Assembly: GCA_945910005.1 (NCBI GenBank)
Contig: OX246738.1
Location: 25,346,332-25,410,331 of the forward strand
Reading direction: 5' to 3'
DNA from: Isoperla grammatica
Taxonomy: Eukaryota > Arthropoda > Insecta > Plecoptera > Perlodidae
DNA: 64,000 bases
Position numbers and translations under genes: made by a program. The notes beneath the pieces were generated by a model that did no database searches, was not told the DNA's origin, and saw only the letters and a list, made by a program, of their open reading frames with translations. Shown here piece after piece: positions 21,708-33,511 of this stretch. Position 1 is the first letter of the stretch. Each line of letters starts with the position of its first letter.

Positions 21708-21845
21708 CTTTATCTAGGTGGGCAGGTTTGTGCGCTTTGTTGATCCCGATAACTATACCGGTGGAAGCGTATGCTTCTGGTAGGGCACCCTATAGCCGGA
21801 CAGGTCGAGGTGGAGACTGCAGAAGCCAGAAAATCCAGTCAACGT
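21708..21845 (+). repeat. Dispersed ~140-bp repeat, copy A
   Basis: Contains GTGGGCAGGTTTG, GTGGAAGCGTATGCTTCTGG, TAGGGC, then AGCCGGACAGGTCGAGG and AGAAGCCAGA. A reverse-oriented copy with the same blocks in the same order lies at 52.77-52.93 kb. GAAGC-GTAT-GCTTC forms a small hairpin. No tRNA promoter boxes are evident, so the class is unknown; frames across it are not credible genes. Confidence 0.7.
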
Positions 21846-24800
21846 GCTCCCCTTTCCCTTTTCCTCCCCTCTGCGTCCTACTTGTCCCCTTCCCCCAAAC
21901 ACTCTCCGACTTTATATGATAAAAGTTGTCGAGTACATCGTAAAACAACAAATAATCAAATATAAGCTGTATTCGGCGGTGTTTTCACGCAGTATTGTGT
22001 TTTGTTTCGTTAAGCTTCGTCGCGTTAACTTGCAAAGTAGTGTCGTCATGGATTGACCTGATGTATGTGACAACTTCCAACCTAAATCTAGTTGCATTTG
22101 TTCTCAAGACTATCAACGCGTCTGTTGGCAGGCGTGGTCCTAGCACATTCCGATCGAGGCTGGTGCACTCCATACAGCGGACAACAAGCAGATACTGCGC
22201 AAACCCGTGGCGAATACAGTCTCTTCTGAGAATTAGAGTTCACCCTCACATTCCTCGGAACTTTAACACACAATTGTATAAAGAAACAATTATATAACAA
22301 CTAACACCAATTTTATTTTAGATAGTAATAATACGTATGTTTATGTCAACGTAAACGCATTACTAATAGTTTTTGGCACATTTCCATCATCTTCGGCCCA
22401 ATACAAAACCAAAACCACATTTGATATTGAATGTTTGTTATTTTTATGGCATAAGTTTGTCAGCAACAGCCAATGAGGTGCTGGATTAATTTGATACTAA
22501 CGATAAGCCGCTTAAAGTTAAAACATTCAGTGAATCTGGACTCGGGAATATTAAAAGGTTTTTAGCGTTGCAATAAATCGTGTTTTGCTGTTGTTATTGT
22601 AATCGTGACAATGTTAGTTTTACACTGCCACCACGCAAACACAACAAGAGCAACGAGGAAAATATCCCATCACCAATGTTATTACATAATAAACAAAAGC
22701 ACGTCCGGTCTGAATGCTTCACGGTTATTTCATAAAATGAAAATAAACAATCAGTCGGAAATACATTTCACGACTGCTGAATGGTATTTCCCCCTTTTCC
22801 CAACGCCTTTCAAAAGTCAACTCGCAGTTTTCGTATTATCGGAAATGTTCAGATTTAGGTTCTATGTGGCCGACTAGCGAAAAAATTCTTCCGCACGAAA
22901 TTTTATGTCACTTCCATGCAAAAAGAAGGAGTTCTGCGCCCCGTCATTTCCGCGAGCAAACCGCTATATTAACTCTCTGGGGACTTTGCCCGTTGGCTTG
23001 GCCTGAGGTGAACTGATAAAGTTTTTACAGGGTGCGGCCTGGCAGTTGCGGGGGAGGGGGCAGGAAGGGAGGGGTGGATCTCGCACCGCCTGGCGAAGTG
23101 AGGGGAGGTGAGACGTTAGTGTTAAATAATTGATGCCGGCGGTCCAGTATGATGCCATCAACCCCCAGGAAGTGGCCAACAGTGGCTTTACCGTCCGTCC
23201 ACCCTTTGGGGAGAAATAGCGGAACCCAAGGAACATCTATTGCATCAGTCCATTAGGGCGCCCATCACAAGCCCAGTAAACGACTAAACGTTACAGAAGG
23301 AACAATGTTATAAATTCGACAGAGGTGCTCGTACGATGGACTCGGTTTGCAAGCTGTTCAAACGTGGAGGATCAAAACATAACAAACATGTGAACGTTAG
23401 AAGCGGAGGTCATGATGAACATTGTGAAGTAACCGCAGCATACAAGCCTAATTAAATGGAAGAGTTACCGCCAATATGATAAAACCTACGAAATTAAGGT
23501 TCTCAGTTCTTTAATACAAACATTGTTACAAGTAAAACAAACAAAAAAGTTTGACAAAGTTTACAAATTTCATAATTTTGAATGGGAATAGAATGCATTT
23601 CTTTAGTTGTGCACACAAACCCGTCTGACTTGTAGGATACCTGGCGGGAGTACGGGGTCGGTGGGTGTGGGAGGGGGGGGGGGGGGGGGGGGAGCGTCAT
23701 GAGTTTTTAAAACATGATTTTTTCAATAGGGTACCGTATCTACTTTAAAAATGTTTTCTTTTGGAAACACAAAGTTGTAATAGCAGGTAACTGAAATATC
23801 CATAGGCCTACAGGAGAAAATATGACTGGTAATATTATTTGTTTATGTACCCCAAGAAATAGTTTAATTGTTTGTGAAAAAGTTAGTCAGCATGTTTCAA
23901 CGGCAATTACACCTTGCTGAAAAAAAATAATGTTGTAAACGCTATATCGGTAATGGTCCACACAAATGACAAATAGTTTTCAAATATACTTATAACTACA
24001 GTTTTCAATGCACAGACAATTTTTACAATTCTTCTTTTAAAATTATATACACTGTGCTTGTGGTCATTTTATATTGAATTATTATTAAACAGTATCATTC
24101 TGTTTCGCGATTTATTTTCTTTATCTACCCGACAAACAAAACAAGTAGGTATAGCATCGATTCTCGTTGCCAGGGTACAAAACTTGTCTTAAATCTAAAT
24201 GAAATCAACGATACCGCCTACACTGACGAAGCAGCCTACGCCTTCAGACATTGTTAAAAGCTTACGTTGTCACGACCTTTATATCTGAGAAAAACATACT
24301 TGATCTTCTTCATCTCTTCTTCTCATCTCGTCTTTCTTTCTTTTTCGATCGACTTTTCTTACGGAACTGTTGATGTATAATATTAATATTATATTACTTC
24401 TAACCCAGAACACGCCAGATACGCCCTTAGATCATGTTGCAGCCACCCCCCTAGGTCTAGGGGGGCAGAACACCTTAAGGGGACGCCGACTCATTACAAA
24501 ACATTACAAATTCAGGTGATGCAGTAGGCGGATATGACTACAAATTACGATTATGTTATGTACTCGTCTAAGATTGGAAAAGGGTCGACAGGCATAGTCG
24601 CACCGACATTAATTTATAGCCAATGCAGTATCAGTATAGCTCACTCTCACCGTTGGTTGCATCTCGGAGAATTGCCCGATTTGAATAAGTTCGTAATTTC
24701 TTCTTTGTGCAGGAGCTTTCTTCTTTTTTCACGTTTGCAAAGTTTGATATCACGTTTTCGAAATCAAGTGATTCGACCAGATTTTTCCCAATATTTGGCA

Positions 24801-25492
24801 ATGATAAATTTTATAAACAACTTTTTGACATGGTTGACCGTGTGTACGTTTTTATTGTCTGCTGAAACTTCTCTCAGTCGTCGCACTGCTTACCAGTAGA
24901 GATCGATAGATTTGATGCAATGTGGACTAGTGGACAAATTTGGATATACACTTTGCATGTTGTAAGCTTCAATGAATTTTAATACTGGAGATTGCAGTCA
25001 GGCACATAATGAGAATTATGCATCACCAAAAAGTGAAAAGGAAATGTATCTTTTTTTTTTAAGTGCCAAATCTTGGAGAGCTAGAATATTTCTTCCGTCG
25101 GAAAATTATTAAAAGGTTTTAAACAGGAAAAATTTAAAACAGCGATATGAAAATCTTCAAAGTAATCTTACAGCTGCCTGGTGAATATATCAAGAACTTC
25201 TAAGCAAGCCTGACTTTTGTAATGGTCCATCGCAGGTGTAATGGGTGAATCTTCGGCAAGCTCATCATGTTTTTTTTTTTTTTTTTTTTTTTAGCTAAAC
25301 CCGAATTACGCGCACTTGAGCGCCACTTTTATTTTACCTTGTCAAGACATAATGATTGTAACACCGAAGAAGTGTTGACACCACGTGCGATGTGAGCTGG
25401 AGTATTTCCGTTGCCGTGCGGGGTGTCGTGGTTCGCGGTCAACTGTCGGACAGACACCGACAATAGCGCCCCTGTCACTTTGTGACATTGCA
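21846..25492. other. Long stretch without recognisable genes
   Basis: Holds a G-rich segment at 23040-23120, a poly(G) tract at about 23677-23692, a CCCCCCTAG-GT-CTAGGGGGG hairpin near 24446, and a T-run near 25271-25292. Frames at 22605-22877, 22964-23236 (minus) and 24534-24899 have no similarity I recognise. No tRNA or other RNA gene was seen. Confidence 0.45.
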
Positions 25493-25735
25493 CGAACCCC
25501 CCATTTCTGTCGGTTGAATAGCTGTAAAATGCTTTACAATGACAAAAAGTAAAACAAAAAACACACTTTAGTGGAAGCTTTCTACTTAGGTGGATAACGG
25601 AAATAATTTATCGGAACATAGAAACATTTATGAGAAAGGGCACTAAATTATCTATGACATGACATATTTTGTTTTACTTTGTGTCAGTTGTAAACCATTT
25701 TACAGCTGTTAAACCGGCAGAAAGGGGTGGTTTCG
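25493..25735. mobile_element. Foldback MITE, family F, copy 1
   Basis: Inverted ends CGAACC-CCCC-TTTCTGTCGG and CCGGCAGAAAGGGGTGGTTTCG, then AGCTGTAAAATG-TTTACAA and AAAGTAAAACAAAA in both arms. The inner sequence TAATTTAGTG-CC, TTTCTCATAAATGTTTC is related to the element at 27.48 kb. Non-coding. Confidence 0.75.
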
Positions 25736-26033
25736 CATGGTAGCTAGACATGCAGCCTAAAGATATAGTAACAAAGTACAACAGTGGCAGAACTCTAGAC
25801 GTAACCTCACTTTACTTAGTTATAAGGAGATATCATTAAAGTTAGTTATGCCACAAAGTGACAATTCTCAGGAAAAGGGGCCTAGAACTCACTACTATAC
25901 GCGGTTCAACCGTATACTGCCTCCAAGTTCGCGGGTCAAAAAGGTTGATACTTCAATATGTTGTGTACTCCCATCCTATTGCATTGACTCATAAAAATAA
26001 TGTTTGCCGCTTGATCATAACTGTTTTGTTTAT

Positions 26034-26282
26034 TCACAGTTTTTACGTGACGTCACATCAGCCATATTGGTGCCCTAGAAGATGAGCAGGGTAGTGCTTT
26101 GAATTAAAAATACATATGAATTAAAGATAAACTTCACATATTAACAAACAAATCAATTCTATCAAAAATCGCGCCTAACCTTAACGAGATAAGATGTTTT
26201 GTTTCTATTACAATTGGCTTTGACTGTTTCTCCATGGCAACATACTAACAAGAAGATGGCCGCTACCTCGTAAAACCCAAGG
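26034..26282 (+). repeat. Unit with CRE-like and X-box-like motifs, copy A
   Basis: Contains ACGTGACGTCACATC then GCCATATTGG (26045-26070), and about 180 bp later GTTTCTCCATGGCAAC (26226-26241), then AAGATGGCCGC. The same motifs in the same order occur at 27.08-27.35 kb with divergent sequence between. TGACGTCA is the CRE/ATF consensus, CCATGGCAAC resembles an RFX X-box half-site, and GCCATnTTG/AAGATGGC resembles YY1 sites. Regulatory function is not shown. Confidence 0.5.
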
Positions 26283-26287
26283 TTTCG

Positions 26288-26945
26288 TTGTTACGCCGTA
26301 AGAAGCAAGGTGATTCGTCACGGATTATGTAATAGTGAAGTGACGCCCCCCACTGAGGTGTGTATTGTGACCGACTCGAGCCTGCCCCCGGTAAGGGTCT
26401 GGACTCACTGGCAGTAGACAGCTCAGCCTATGAGCCATTCAACCCTTTTCTTGTGCCTTGCGGCAAATAATATATGTTTTTATTTCTAACCACATTTTTC
26501 GTAAATCATATTAATTTTCTTGCTGTATATTGGTCGTCGCTAAATACTAATCATGGGACTTTTTGATTTTGTGTCCTACGATGCAAGCAACTGATATCAT
26601 TCGGCGAATTGTGTGTGATGTGATGAAAACAACTGATTCAATTTGGTGAATGGAATCAGTTGTTTTCATCGTAGAACAGAAAATTAAAAAGTCTCATGAT
26701 CAACATTTAGCCACGAACAACAGGTAGTAAGAAAATTGATATGATTTACGAAAAACGTGTTCAGAAATATTATTTATTCTATTGATCGCAAGACAAAAGA
26801 AAAGGGTTGGGATTGGTTCGAGTCGGTCACAAAAGACACCTCAGCGGGGGCGCTCTATTCATTCAATCTATCACATGCTTCACTTCACTATTACATAATC
26901 TGTGACGACAACACCTTGCTTCGTACGGTGTAGCCAGTATATTCA
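26288..26945 (-). mobile_element. Foldback MITE, copy 2 of the 8.2-8.7 kb family
   Basis: Nested inverted repeats throughout. Outer ends are CGCCGTAAGAAGCAAGGTG left and CACCTTGCTTCGTACGGTG right; next come ATTATGTAATAGTGAAGTGA and its complement, GTGACCGACTCGAGCC-type blocks, then inner arms AACCCTTTTCTTGTGCCTTG with its complement, and TTTTTCGTAAATCATATTAAT. The loop (26580-26675) is the reverse complement of the loop at 8380-8470, so the copies lie in opposite orientation. No coding capacity. Confidence 0.85.
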
Positions 26946-27075
26946 TCGATTTACGGATTTTGAAGCATAGCTTGGTGTGATTTATATATACACGTTTTGA
27001 GGCAACTTGGGATCCAGGGTCCGGGCGACATGTTAACTCTTCTAAGCCTCGTGCTTGATCGCCTCGCCCAATTCA

Positions 27076-27345
27076 TAGTTCCCACGTGACGTCACAGCGG
27101 CCATGATTGCGACACAATTGAGGAGGACCAATCCTAGATCATTGGCAAATACTATTCAAATTTAATAAATAAGCCTAATTAAGAATTTAAAAAGTAAACA
27201 TAATTAATGCAAAATAAAGAAAATACCACACGTATATATTTTATTTAAAAAAGCAGGCTGGATTTTAAAGAATGAAGAGTTTATGTGTTCTACCACCACC
27301 GCCTTCAATTGTTTCTCCATGGCAACGTCAAAGTTTGATCACAAA
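27076..27345 (+). repeat. Unit with CRE-like and X-box-like motifs, copy B
   Basis: ACGTGACGTCACAGC then GCCATGATTG (27084-27110); about 220 bp later GTTTCTCCATGGCAAC (27311-27326), followed by TGTGGCCGCC. Same order and orientation as the unit at 26.03 kb, on the opposite side of the foldback at 26.3-26.9 kb. The 67-aa frame at 27272-27475 is not recognisable. Confidence 0.5.
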
Positions 27346-27480
27346 TGTGGCCGCCACGCGCAAATATGTGACGTACGTGCAACCTATGAATTGTGAGGGA
27401 CGTCTTCGTTCAGGCAGTAATTGGTGGTTGTTACGTCAACACTCAACATGTTTGAACACGTCTCGTTGCTCCTAATTTAG

Positions 27481-27805
27481 GTCAGTTAAAATTGCTTTAA
27501 AATGTGTTTAAATTGTCCCAAATGTAAATATAAATGTGTCATCTTGTAGAGAATTTAGTGCTCTCTCTTATGAATGTTTCTTTGTACAAATAAATTTTTC
27601 TGTTTTTCAGATGTTCTTAATTACCCTTTGTAACGCGATTTTGCTTTAAACACTTCACACCTAATTAAGAACATCTGCAAAACGGATACACATTTTATTG
27701 GAATAAAAATCCATTCATAAGAAAGAACTTTACATTCTCTATAGGATGACATATTTTGATTTTCTTTTGGGATAATTTAAAAGCCTTTCAATTTAAATCA
27801 ACTTC
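27481..27805. mobile_element. Foldback MITE, family F, copy 2
   Basis: Inverted arms share AAATTGTCCCA / TGGGATAATTT, TGTAGAGAAT...TTCTCTATAG, TCTTATGAATG / CATTCATAAGA, and CAGATGTTCTTAATTA / TAATTAAGAACATCTG at the centre. TAGAGAATTTAGTG, CTCTTATGAATGTTTC is recognisably related to the interior of the element at 25.49 kb. Confidence 0.75.
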
Positions 27806-27975
27806 AATATACCAAAATCGGGTGTTCCGCAAGGTATGTGAGGATTATCATTAGGTTTGTTTATTTGTTCTGTACTGCTTGTAATAGTACAGGCAGTGTA
27901 GCACTAACATGTTATCTGTCCGGCTGGTGTTACACCCAGCGCGTTTATTTGTCCCATGCAGCTTTACAGTACCTG

Positions 27976-28121
27976 GGCCTTGATTCTCTATGGTCAACGA
28001 TAAGGTGATCACCGGTTTTGGTCGTTATGAGAAGGCTGTGACCCAATCACAGCCATCCATTCGCCATCCGTAACGACAGAAACCGGTGATCACCTTATCG
28101 TTGACCATAGAGAATCGGGCT
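27976..28121. mobile_element. Short MITE (~146 bp) with ~40-bp inverted ends
   Basis: Inverted arms: GATTCTCTATGGTCAACGAT then AAGGTGATCACCGGTTT on the left and exact complements on the right. A small GGCTGTGA-CCCAA-TCACAGCC hairpin sits in the middle. The near-perfect arms suggest a young copy. Ends resemble GGCCCGATTCTC-type Harbinger MITEs, but the target duplication is unclear. Confidence 0.85.
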
Positions 28122-28470
28122 CCTGGCTACCGAGGTGGTGTGGCAGTGCAGTGTAAGAAAATCTGGCGGCAACTTGAATTAACATGTGGTTCTTATCTTA
28201 AGTAGATACATCGGCTGCTATTTACGATAAGAATAATTATTTAGTTGAGATCCGATATTAAACATTTCAAACCATTTCGAAAGACGTTATCAAATTTAAT
28301 ATTATTTCACACATTAGCCGTTGCTACACCGGAGTGTTTTTTTGTCTTCCTACAGTGCAACCTGCATGCCTTGCACTAATTGCGTATTTCCGGCCTGTAC
28401 CGTAAAGCTGCACTGCAAGAAATTACAGGACAAATAAACAAACCTAATAGTTTGCTCTTGATGGCAAAAG

Positions 28471-28695
28471 TTAACATTTTAACGAGTTAATATCCGTAAT
28501 TATCAACGGACGTTTGTTGTTCATCATTTTCCCCGCTTCGTAAGCGTAGTGGTTGTTTTCCTCTGCACTGTATCTCCGTCGAACACTTTCAGGCGTGCTC
28601 ATCACACAGAGAGCTTTATGATCTGTAATTCTAGCAGTGACGTCATTGGCAGTTTGACCTACATATACGGTTCCTCGATATTGCAACTCGCGAAG
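28471..28695 (-). pseudogene. Possible GIY-YIG-like retroelement fragment
   Basis: A minus-strand frame of about 72 residues contains YRGTVYVGQTANDVTARITDHK. The Y-G...YVGQT...R..(D/E)HK pattern resembles the GIY-YIG endonuclease core found at the C-terminus of Penelope-like retroelements. The usual upstream cysteine motif is not visible, a stop lies just upstream, and no reverse-transcriptase remnant was found nearby. If real, it is a short dead fragment; chance resemblance is possible. Confidence 0.3.
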
Positions 28696-29582
28696 TCACT
28701 TATGGTAATAAGTCTTTGATTGGTCTGATGTTTGAAAGGTTCGAAAATGTGTAGATTTTTATGTAAATATTTGATTACCCGTGAGTCTTATGCAGTTCAA
28801 ACAGGATAAGTTACTGTACAGTGTACATGCAACAATAACTAGAGCATTCCATCTCGCTGTTCCCACGAGCGAATTGGGAAGAGAATGATGAGGATGAATT
28901 CAGGAAGCACTAAGTGAAACTATGGACCTTTGTGTTAAGAATGTATTAAGCGAGCGAAGGTTCCTTTTCCATTCGACATTTTATGAAACTCATTTTCTCA
29001 TATTGTTTGTATGTTCGTGATAGCGGTCGAATAGAGATTAGGATCAAGTTGAAATTTTGAACATTCACAAATTTTGATGCAGATTACAAGCCATTTGTTT
29101 GTGGCAACTTCGTTCATTAAATTAAAGTTACACGAAATAGTTTTCCCGAAACAAAATGCCAGCAACATGTAACATTTATACATTCAATTTCTGTTCCGTC
29201 ACGAATATGTTCAACACGATACGAGAAGGAGAAAATATTCTGTAAAGAAATAAAAGCACCTCTGACTGGCTGGGATGAGCGGAGCCAATATTTGCATCCC
29301 TTATCTTAGGACGGGCAACGCAGAGCGCCTCGCACTAAGTCAAGGTCACGTGCTCGCTTATCAACGCGTCACATAGAGCGTTTCCTGAGTTCTTCATCGA
29401 ACTTATCTGTATACTTTATCGTACATTCTTTTGCACAGAATGATTCATCATAATAACTTTATCATATTCTTCGCTTCACAACATTCATATGTTGGCATAG
29501 GCCTACATTTGTTTTACGTTCCGTTGTTAATAATCGTTCTAACTTGGCGATTAGGCTATTTTTGTTAAATTCATTTATAAGC
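28696..29582. other. No gene recognised
   Basis: No coding similarity or repeat boundary seen. A 61-aa minus frame at 28998-29183 is unremarkable. Confidence 0.4.
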
Positions 29583-29710
29583 AACCTTTCTCAGCGCAAG
29601 GGCGGTAGTTTGTAATTCGGGAGATCGCCGATTCGATTCCGGCCTTCACCAATCCAAAACGAAGGGATTTTCTCACTTTTTCTTCGGCCCTAAGGGGAAT
29701 TTTAGGATGA
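29583..29710 (+). mobile_element. tRNA-derived SINE head, degenerate copy
   Basis: TAATTCGGGAGATCGCCG followed by the B box attcgattccgg matches the head of the full SINE at 49.7 kb. The following AAACGAAGGGATTTTCTC and TTCGGCCCTAAGG depart from that body, so it may be a related subfamily or a chimera. No tail was seen. Confidence 0.5.
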
Positions 29711-30715
29711 AATCCTATCAGAAAGCTCCATAAAAACTATCCAGAAACTTTAATATACCAAATTAGCCGCCCTTATATGGAGAAAATCAGGTTTAAACTA
29801 TCCTTCGCTTCCTCTTAAAAACTGGAATAACAATTTCGAAGATATAGATGCGTTTTGTGACCATTTTCTGATCTGATTGGAAATTGTAACTAGTTTATTG
29901 AAACGTTTCGCGTACGTGCCTATTGGACAAGTGGTTGGAGTATCAGGTACAAAGCTCTACTATCACGGCACCCAATCAATGGAAGTCAAATGCTTTGAAG
30001 AAAAAGTATAAGAACATTACAGTTTGTAAACCCTTCTGTTCTCAGCAAAACGAACTGAAATCCAAACTTTATTACTTCTGTAATGGACTTGAGTCTAATC
30101 CCCAAATGAAATAACCGTGTTCTAATCAAAACTGAAAATGTGCGACAGAACAATTGTTTGACCTCATTCTGCGCTGCTCACTCTTTCAAACGTATACTAT
30201 TCCATTATTTATACAGCGTGATTCGTAAATGAAAGATCCGCTTGATGGCTTTAACTTGATTTACTTAGAAACTTGAATGAAAAACTTAGCCAATTAAGAT
30301 TCTTTTCAACAAAGTATCTGACAAATTGAGTGTTAGAAGCGAATACAGCTGAGTGAGAAAAGCAACTTTAAGATAACTTCAAATAATTCCGTGAGCGTGA
30401 GTAGATAAGTAAATCCTTTATTGTTGTAAAATATAAACCCTCACAGTGCCCCAGTTCAAACGAGTTTGTTTTACAGTTAAACTAAATAAGAATAGATTAT
30501 ACATTATATTTGACTTGCGTGTCTATGTCTAGCTCACTGGATTAGGGGGTGACAATGAAGATAATTCAGTTGAAGATGAAAAAAGCCACGTCCAAATCAG
30601 ATCCATTGTACCGTCGCGTGGGTCTTCATATGGGAGTCCAGCAAGGGAGGACAGGGTCAAGTGGGAGGACGGATTTTCAGGTGGGCGGGACAGAGGGGGG
30701 AAATGGGACGGGATC
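29711..30715. other. No gene recognised
   Basis: AT-rich. Small frames at 29923-30114 and 30549-30740 have no recognisable similarity; the second runs into the tandem array that follows. Confidence 0.4.
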
Positions 30716-30990
30716 TCCTTTCGTCGCCTCTTACGACTAACAGAGGAGTCACTCTGGGCCTATTCTACCCCGGGCCGAGACGGGTGTCCTTTCGTCGTCT
30801 CCTACGACTAGCAGAGTCACTCTGGGCCTATTTTACCCCGGGCCGAGACGGGTGTCCTTTCGTCGTCTCCTACGACTAGCAGAGTCACTCTCTGGGCCTA
30901 TTTTACCCCGGGCCGAGACGGGTGTCCTTTCGTCGTCTCCTACGACTAGCAGAGTCACTCTGGGCCTATTCTGTCCTGGGCCCAGACGGG
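30716..30990. repeat. GC-rich tandem repeat, ~70-bp unit, about 4 copies
   Basis: Units start at about 30716, 30787, 30855 and 30925 (71, 68 and 70 bp) with TCCTTTCGTCGTCTCCTACG, then ACTCTGGGCCTATTTTACC and CCGGGCCGAGACGGG. The last unit diverges after GGGCCTATTCT. The unit length is not a multiple of three and frames change between copies, so it is not a coding repeat. Confidence 0.93.
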
Positions 30991-31041
30991 CATTCGAGCT
31001 CACGAGACACATGTTTCGGTTTGGTTTTTCTTTACGTCTTT

Positions 31042-31589
31042 GTTCAACGTGTTAATGCCCATGCTGACATGTTCAATGCGTTGATGCCCATGCTGACATG
31101 TTCAACGTGTTGATGTCCATGCTGACATGCTCAACGTGTTGATGTCCATGCTGACATGTTCAATGCGTTGATGCCCATGCTGACATATTCAACGTGTTGA
31201 TGTCCATGCTGACATGTTCAATGTGTTGATGCCCATGCTGACATGTTTAACGTGTTGATGTCCATGCTGACATGTTCAATGCGTTGATGCCCATGCTGAC
31301 ATATTCAACGTGTTGATGTCCATGCTGACATTTTCAATGCGTTGATGCCCATGCTGACATGTTCAACGTGTTGATGCCTATGCTGACATGTTCAACGTGT
31401 TGATCCCATGCTGACATGTTCAACGTGTTGATCCCATGCTGACATGTTCAACGTGTTGATGCCATGCTGACATGTTCAACGTGTTGATGCTCATGCTGAC
31501 ATGTTCAACGTGTTGATGTCCATGCTGACATGCTCAACGTGTTGATTCCCATGCTGACATGTTCAAAGTGTTGATGCTCATGCTGACAT
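31042..31589. repeat. 29-bp minisatellite, about 19 copies
   Basis: Consensus GTTCAACGTGTTGATG followed by CCCATGCTGACAT. Variants alternate AACGTG/AATGCG and GTCC/GCCC, and several units are 28 bp. The final unit runs into GCTGACATCAACACG. It starts only about 50 bp after the ~70-bp array but is unrelated in sequence. Unit length and single-base indels exclude a coding repeat. Confidence 0.97.
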
Positions 31590-32865
31590 CAACACGATGA
31601 TTTAGTGTTTAGACACATTCAATACACGCATAGCTATAAGTAGTAGATAAAAACACGTTGTTCATAATATTGTTTGCATCAGTCACCCCTACAGTAACTT
31701 TACTTGAACCGAATTGTATGGGACATACGAAAATAATATATGTATTAATTATGGATTACTTTTCTGTCGTGGCAGGCACAAAATGCTCTGTATAATATGA
31801 TCAGCAGACAGAAAAGCAAGCCGTACGATCCCATTGATAAGATACACTGTACGGAATGAAGCAGATCTTTAATGACCCAGTTAACTTATGATGTTGTATA
31901 CGATTTATACAATATAGATTAACAACACGCCATATTTGATTTATTTACTTAGCTACCAAAATATTAATAGTAGTTATATTTATACAATATTGGTGACTAA
32001 TAAGCCATTTACAAAAAGCTGGTCATCTCAAGACAGTCACATCATGTGAGGATGATAAGTGATAAGTAACTCCTAGTGATAACATCGTTATCTGAGAGTA
32101 TCACCACTACCCACCACTAGATTAGTTGGGACAGTATTATGTGGAATGTCCGCAGGTCTACCTTGACAGGAACAAACCTACTGAATAAAACTGACTCTTT
32201 TCACACTTTATATTTCACAACTGCAATGCTGGCAATGAATAATTTGCATTTATATTAAAAATTCAGATTTTTACATTCCTAATGCTCAAAGTAAGGATAA
32301 AGCGCACTTCCACCATTGCAATCACTCACTCAGTAAAAAGAACCGTAACAAAATGTCCGTCATATAACGTGACGGGGTGAAATTTATTCAAGCACGAGAT
32401 CAAAATGTTGCAGCTCTTGGAGAATAAACAATCATTCACTCGCCAAGACCATCATGACACCGGATGAGTGAAAATATAACATGACTTTATCACACAACAT
32501 TATTGGGTTTGGGTTGTGTATAATGTTTTTCACAGTTATGTAATAAGGTAATGCAATGTGTAGTAATTTACCCAGTTACAAGAATTGATTTTCGGTGGGT
32601 AACATTATACAATTTATTTTTTGTAGCTTCGATATTTGGAAATACGGCTCCATTCACCGTTTACATAATTATGCTTCATGTACCATACAAATCGATTAAA
32701 AGTAAATTTGCGATGATAAACAACTCCAAGCCGAAACCGGGAATCAAACATTCGCCCTTCTGCATTGGAAGCAGGAATTAACATAGAAAATGTGTTTGCA
32801 TGATATTGGATAGTGTTTTAAGCTGAATTCAGCTTTATGAATGATGTATTGAGATATAGCAGTTG
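31590..32865. other. No gene recognised
   Basis: AT-rich unique-looking sequence. The 76-aa frame at 32551-32781 is unremarkable. No RNA gene or inverted repeat seen. Confidence 0.4.
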
Positions 32866-32940
32866 TAATACAAGTTTCCCCCGACTGCGGATCGAACTTA
32901 GATTCTCCGGCTTCCACGATGATAACGTCCTAGGCATGAA
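32866..32940 (-). mobile_element. tRNA-like SINE, second family, copy A
   Basis: On the minus strand: GAAGCCGGAGAATCTAAGTT with a B-box-like agttcgatccg, then CAGTCGGGGGAAACTTGTA. The segment after the B box matches the copy at 39.25 kb (AGTCGGGG-AAA-CTG-TATTAC). The acceptor stem is poor, so it is not a functional tRNA gene. Confidence 0.45.
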
Positions 32941-33451
32941 CAATATGTGTTTCTTGTATAATGAGCCAATTTTGTTTATCTTATGTTTTCATTGGTGTGT
33001 TGCTATTAGTGATATGAAATACGTATAGTAAGACAGTTCAATTTGTTAACACTTGAAGGAATAAGTACATTCAGTGTTTTTTTAGACAGTCGTCCAGTTA
33101 GTCATTTCTGTCCACTTTTCATTGCCAATTGTTTGTACATACAATTTCATGTCGTAGCACATTTAATTGAACCTTATATTGGTCCATGTGAGTAACCTTA
33201 CACACCATGCACACATGCGTTTCACAATCACATGTTGGGACCTTATTTCAATAACCCTAAACACTCCTTACAATTGTAATTACACTGCAGGTAGTAATTG
33301 AAGTTTAATTTAAAATTAGTCGAGAAACATTCCTGAATACCCCTTATCCAATTCAATTAGTTGTATTTAATAAACGAGCTAGGAATACAAATATATTTCC
33401 TAGAGAAAGCTAGAGAAAGTGGAAGCGCTCGTTACTGCTGTGAATAAGTAT
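32941..33451. other. No gene recognised
   Basis: No coding similarity or repeat identified. Confidence 0.4.
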
Positions 33452-33511
33452 ACGTGTGCGTGTGCGTGTGCGTGTGCGTGTGCGTGTGCGTGTGCGTGTG
33501 CGTGTGCGTGT
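33452..33511. repeat. (GTGTGC)n microsatellite
   Basis: About 10 hexamer units, the same motif as at 17.35 kb. Confidence 0.95.

Noticed and set aside
22964..23236. 90-aa minus frame in a G-rich segment
   Set aside because: No domain similarity; open frame is explained by base composition.
31042..31589. Regular 29-bp array as a CRISPR locus
   Set aside because: Units are contiguous with no unique spacers, in a eukaryotic genome; it is a minisatellite.
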